From assembly GCA_041725895.1 (NCBI GenBank), contig JBGRQA010000004.1:1-64000 (forward strand): a stretch of 64,000 nt of DNA, given 5' to 3'. A program made the position numbers and the translations under genes. The stretch is from JBGRQA01 sp041725895. GTDB lineage: Bacteria; Bacteroidota; Bacteroidia; Bacteroidales; Marinifilaceae. Shown here piece by piece: positions 60,906 to 64,000 of this stretch. Each line of letters begins with the position of its first letter. Within the stretch, counting starts at the first letter, position 1. Under the pieces are notes generated by a model, which made no database searches, was not told the DNA's origin, and saw nothing but the letters and a program-made list of their open reading frames with translations.

Positions 60906-61280
60906 ATGAACAAATTTGAGTTAGAATACGTCATCCAGACCTCTCCCAAGGTATTATTTGAGCGCTTGAGTAATGCCAGTGGTTTATCGGAATGGTTTGC
61001 TGACGATGTGAATCAGAAGGGAAATATTTTCACCTTCATTTGGGATGGTGCAGAGCAACAGGCTGAACTTCTCCATAAAAAAACAAATCGCATGGTTCGC
61101 TTTCATTGGTTGGATCATGAAGAGGAAGACACCTTTTTCGAATTTAGATTAGAGATTGACGCCCTTACTAATGAATTGGCCCTCATCATTACCGACTTTG
61201 CTGATGATGATGAAATAGATGAATCAATGGAACTTTGGGACACCCAAATTGCCGAGCTGAAACAATTACTAGGCGTTTAA
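60906..61280 (+). CDS. START-like (AHSA1-related) domain protein
   Basis: 124 aa from the ATG at 60906; the TTG-initiated extension from 60813 would add a hydrophobic tail unlike the family. Helix-grip fold: 'FELEYVIQTSPKVLFERLSN', 'SGLSEWFADDVNQKGNIFTF', 'FHWLDHEEEDTFFEFRLEID' and the C-terminal helix 'ESMELWDTQIAELKQLLGV'. Related proteins occur throughout Bacteroidota without a known ligand. It has TACTTTAG as a promoter candidate at 60712. Confidence 0.85.
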   Translation: MNKFELEYVIQTSPKVLFERLSNASGLSEWFADDVNQKGNIFTFIWDGAEQQAELLHKKTNRMVRFHWLDHEEEDTFFEFRLEIDALTNELALIITDFADDDEIDESMELWDTQIAELKQLLGV

Positions 61281-61316
61281 TTTCCCTAGATTTTCGAAAA
61301 TATTCCCAAATTCCCT

Positions 61317-61373
61317 TATTTTTGTTGGGATTTTAGCAAGACCAGTTAAATAGAATTTCTGGTCTTATTTTTT
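61317..61373 (+). promoter_or_regulatory. Promoter-terminator pair upstream of lptF/lptG-like gene
   Basis: TATTTTTG (61317-61324), a perfect TAnnTTTG, is followed within 14 bases by the stem AAGACCAG...CTGGTCTT and T6. The hairpin may simply end the upstream START-like gene's transcript, or may attenuate one started here. Confidence 0.45.
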
Positions 61374-61593
61374 GGGGCTATTTCTCGATAAATCTCAATC
61401 AAATTGAACAATTCGAAGGATTCTCAAGGGGATGTTAAAAATCTTAAAATTCCCGGTATCCTCTTCTTTTTTGATTAAATTGGGAAAGAATATTCCATAC
61501 TGTAGTAAAGAAACAATATCCCCCTCCGGAAAATTACCTAATATTAAAGATATCCGGTTGGGAAAAGTTTAATCGCATCTTTTGATTCTGAGC

Positions 61594-63066
61594 ATGAAAC
61601 GTTTACACTCCTTTATACTCAAAAGCTTTCTAGGGCCTTTTGCATTCACCTTTCTCATTTGCATGTTCATCCTGCTTATGCAGTTTCTGTGGCGGTATAT
61701 TGATGATTTAGTAGGAAAGGGGTTAGAATGGACCGTTATCATGGAGTTTATGCTCTACGTCTCGGTAACTCTGGTCCCTATGGCTTTGCCTCTTGCTATC
61801 CTGCTGGCCTCAATTATGACTTTTGGAACGATGGGTGAGAATTATGAATTGGTCGCACTTAAAGCAGCAGGAATTTCACTACAGAGAATCATGAAACCTC
61901 TTACTGTTCTTATTATTTTTATCAGTATCGGAGCCTTCTATTTCTCTAACATTGTAATGCCCTACGCCTCATTGAAAACCAGCAGTCTACTTTACGATAT
62001 CCGCAAACAAAAAGCCGAATTATTCCTAAAGGAGGGAATCTTTACCAACGACCTGGAAGGCTTCAGCATCAAAGTTGGAGATATCAACAAGCAAACCGGT
62101 ATGATTTACGATTTGCTAATTTACGATCACCGGGATAAAAAGGGAAAACCCAACAGCGAAAACCGAGCTGTTACTGTTGCAGATTCAGGACTGATGCTTA
62201 CATCCAAGGACAAACGCTACATGGAATTTATCCTTTACAGCGGAAATCGGTACGAAGATGTGAAGAAAACCGGACGAAAAAGTCGAAATAAACACTATCC
62301 CTTTCAAAAAGTGAAATTCTCGGAATACAAAACCACTATTGATTTGGGGGGTAAAGAATTCAAGAGGTCCGATGAGAATATATTCAAAAACAGCTACCGA
62401 ATGCTGAATATCAGGCAACTGGCCCAGCAAAAGGATTCTTTGGATCAGCGCTTAAAAAAGGACCAGTCCAATTTTGCAAGACAATTACTTAGTCAGCGAT
62501 TCTTCAACAAAGAAAACCGCTCCTACCGAACAGATTCGGTTAAGCGCGAAAAAGTTCTGGCCAAGACACTGGATGCCGACAGCCTGTTCCAATCGCTTCC
62601 TTTATTTGAAAAAATGAATACGGTGAATACGGCTCTCAATTATGCCCGGAAAACCAAGGAAAACATAACTCGTAAGAGAAATAATTTCTCTGCACAACAA
62701 AAGTGGATACGTAAATATGTTAACGAATGGCATCGGAAGTTCACCCTCTCTTTTGCCTGCTTTATCTTCTTTTTTATAGGGGCACCCCTGGGAGCGATCA
62801 TCCGCAAGGGAGGCTTGGGAATGCCAGTAATCGTATCCGTTCTCTTTTTCATCATTTACTATATTATTTCGATGACAGGAGAACGATTTGCCAAGGAGGG
62901 TGTTTTACCCCCTTACCAGGGAATGTGGATCTCTTCGTTGGTGATACTACCCCTGGGAATCATCCTGACTTATAAGGCTACTACAGATTCAGCGATCCTA
63001 AATGCAGAAGCATATCTTGATTTCTTCAAGAAAATAAACATCTTCAAAAAAAAGAAAAATGCATAG
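61594..63066 (+). CDS. LptF/LptG (YjgP/YjgQ) family permease
   Basis: 490 aa from the ATG at 61594. Three N-terminal helices (about residues 12-32, 58-80 and 100-120), a roughly 240-residue periplasmic domain, and three C-terminal helices: the layout of LptF/LptG, which form the inner-membrane part of the lipopolysaccharide exporter with LptB. 'LVPMALPLAILLASIMTFGT' and 'SFACFIFFFIGAPLGAIIRK' are family blocks. LptF and LptG cannot be told apart here. The periplasmic part has a long charged helix (residues about 280-380). It overlaps the next gene by 8 bases. Confidence 0.9.
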   Translation: MKRLHSFILKSFLGPFAFTFLICMFILLMQFLWRYIDDLVGKGLEWTVIMEFMLYVSVTLVPMALPLAILLASIMTFGTMGENYELVALKAAGISLQRIMKPLTVLIIFISIGAFYFSNIVMPYASLKTSSLLYDIRKQKAELFLKEGIFTNDLEGFSIKVGDINKQTGMIYDLLIYDHRDKKGKPNSENRAVTVADSGLMLTSKDKRYMEFILYSGNRYEDVKKTGRKSRNKHYPFQKVKFSEYKTTIDLGGKEFKRSDENIFKNSYRMLNIRQLAQQKDSLDQRLKKDQSNFARQLLSQRFFNKENRSYRTDSVKREKVLAKTLDADSLFQSLPLFEKMNTVNTALNYARKTKENITRKRNNFSAQQKWIRKYVNEWHRKFTLSFACFIFFFIGAPLGAIIRKGGLGMPVIVSVLFFIIYYIISMTGERFAKEGVLPPYQGMWISSLVILPLGIILTYKATTDSAILNAEAYLDFFKKINIFKKKKNA

Positions 63067-63547
63067 ATTCATCCTCCTAATGATGCTTTGTTCCGGATTT
63101 CTATCATCCTGCAATCCGGGAAAGGACACCGTTCGACCCAAGGAAGAAAAGATTGCAAATATATTAGATCAATGGCATTTGGCCGCAACAAATGCCGATC
63201 TGGAATCCTATTTTGCACCACTTGCCAAGAATGCGATCTATATCGGAACTGATCCCGGAGAAAGATGGACCAAAGATGAATTCTATCAATTCTCTAAACC
63301 CTATTTCGACAAAGGAAAAGCATGGGATTTCAAAGCTTTCGATCGCAAAGTTTACTTCGCCGAAGATGGCCAAACCGCCTGGTTCAACGAATTGCTAAAC
63401 ACCTGGATGGGGGTTTGCAGGGGATCCGGTGTACTGGTAAAAAAAGAGGAGGGATGGAAAATTATCCATTACCACCTTAGCGTGACTGTAAAAAACGAAA
63501 ATGTTCGCGAATTTTTGACCATTGAAAAGGATACCATAAAAGAGTAA
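63059..63547 (+). CDS. Lipoprotein with SnoaL-like (NTF2-fold) domain
   Basis: 162 aa. A lipobox-like LSSC ends the hydrophobic start (MLCSGFLSSC). The rest reads as a SnoaL-like/DUF4440 domain: 'LDQWHLAATNADLESYFAPL', 'AIYIGTDPGERWTKDEFYQF' and 'GSGVLVKKEEGWKIIHYHLS'. Ligand unknown. Translationally coupled to the permease gene (ATG within its last codons) and followed 4 bases later by DUF5522, so the three genes form one operon. Confidence 0.85.
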   Translation: MHRFILLMMLCSGFLSSCNPGKDTVRPKEEKIANILDQWHLAATNADLESYFAPLAKNAIYIGTDPGERWTKDEFYQFSKPYFDKGKAWDFKAFDRKVYFAEDGQTAWFNELLNTWMGVCRGSGVLVKKEEGWKIIHYHLSVTVKNENVREFLTIEKDTIKE

Positions 63548-63551
63548 TACC

Positions 63552-63722
63552 ATGTTTGATGATTTAAAACCGGATATAGATTACTACATGAGTCCGGAAG
63601 GCTACCGGGTTCTAACAAAGAAGTTTTTATCAGAAAGAGGATATTGCTGTGGGAATGGATGCAAACATTGTCCCTATTTCCCTAAACACACTAAAGGAAA
63701 TACTCTTTTACAGGAAGATTAA
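63552..63722 (+). CDS. DUF5522-family small protein
   Basis: 56 aa. It has 'DYYMSPEGYRVLTKKFLSER' then GYCCGNGCKHCPY, which is the family's conserved tetra-Cys cluster (CC-x3-C-x2-C), probably binding a metal or iron-sulphur cluster. Function unknown. It starts 4 bases after the lipoprotein stop and 35 bases before fmt. Confidence 0.9.
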   Translation: MFDDLKPDIDYYMSPEGYRVLTKKFLSERGYCCGNGCKHCPYFPKHTKGNTLLQED

Positions 63723-63757
63723 GCAGAATATCGCCTAAACCAAGAGATAAAGAAAAT

Positions 63758-64000
63758 ATGGAAAAGAAAGATTTACGCATTGTGTATATGGGCACCCCCG
63801 ATTTTGCTGTGGCCCCCTTAAAAGCACTTCTGGACGCAGGCTGTAAGGTGGTTGGGGTAATTACCAATCCGGATAAACCGGCAGGCCGAGGACAAAAAAT
63901 CCAGGAATCCGCAGTTAAAAAATTTGCAGTTCAACAAGGTCTAACCATATTACAACCCGATAAATTTCGAAATCCGGATTTTCTAGAGGAACTACAAGCC
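63758..64000 (+). CDS. fmt: Methionyl-tRNA formyltransferase, 5' part (3' end outside window)
   Basis: 81 residues visible. 'RIVYMGTPDFAVAPLKALLD' at the start and 'VVGVITNPDKPAGRGQKIQE' with the GRG loop are characteristic. It formylates initiator Met-tRNA. Same direction as the LptF/G operon and likely part of it. The gene runs off the right end of the window. Confidence 0.95.
   Translation, partial: MEKKDLRIVYMGTPDFAVAPLKALLDAGCKVVGVITNPDKPAGRGQKIQESAVKKFAVQQGLTILQPDKFRNPDFLEELQA

Overview
The window looks like chromosomal DNA of a free-living, probably marine, member of the Bacteroidota (order Bacteroidales/Marinilabiliales is my best guess, not proven). Support comes from TAnnTTTG-type -7 promoter boxes before many genes, families largely confined to this phylum (DUF4494, DUF4831, DUF5522, DUF6787-like), the Bacteroidota style of ClC channel and formimidoylglutamase, AT-rich leaders and weak Shine-Dalgarno sequences. 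No rRNA, CRISPR array, transposase or integrase gene is visible.

Region 1 (1-14014) is accessory. Single plus-strand genes are each followed, usually within 5-40 bases of the stop codon, by a structured 80-160 bp repeat. I count 13 repeat copies, of which nine to ten are clear relatives. They begin with an AAC-containing box and a GCGGGTCATAGCGCATGC-like arm, and end with a partly complementary arm (AGCACGACGCCATACCCGC) and an AACGTTA-like box. This is the architecture of an integron cassette array (attC-like sites, one gene per cassette, all in one orientation). The repeats are longer than usual, the core is degenerate, and no integrase lies in the window. Cargo is typical of cassettes: a cupin, DUF6624, an FGE-fold protein, exported or lipoprotein unknowns, a TPR protein, an NTF2-like protein, NUDIX, a 2H phosphoesterase, and then a repeat-free block (AraC regulator, VOC protein, maltose acetyltransferase, GH3 hydrolase, acetyltransferase remnant).

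Region 2 (14091-29326) is chromosomal: glyA, two paralogous small membrane proteins, an exported protein with a Phe-Phe pentad repeat, formimidoylglutamase, an ABC transporter/GntR operon with a palindromic operator, and a DUF2807-like protein. It also holds three separate ClC chloride-channel paralogues, all exactly 591 aa with two CBS domains, whose selectivity-filter residues are progressively degraded.

Region 3 (29737-46136) carries a nitronate monooxygenase-like flavoprotein, an active/inactive M16 peptidase pair, a RelA/SpoT enzyme, a Fur-family regulator, purA, three tandem MFSD1-like MFS transporters, pncB, a PLP aldolase-like protein and DUF2062.

Region 4 (46292-64000) has an odd lipoprotein, a 41-bp tandem repeat array, pepD, DUF4831, the NAD(P)HX repair enzyme, a POT peptide transporter, a double-glycine-leader (bacteriocin-like) peptide with a preceding 88-aa ORF, hemF and hemH, aspA, DUF4494, duplicated tRNA-Met(CAT) units, a START-like protein, an LptF/LptG permease, a DUF5522 protein and the start of fmt. 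Peptide use recurs (POT, PepD, MFSD1-like carriers, M16 pair), as do NAD metabolism (PncB, Nnr) and haem synthesis (HemF, HemH).
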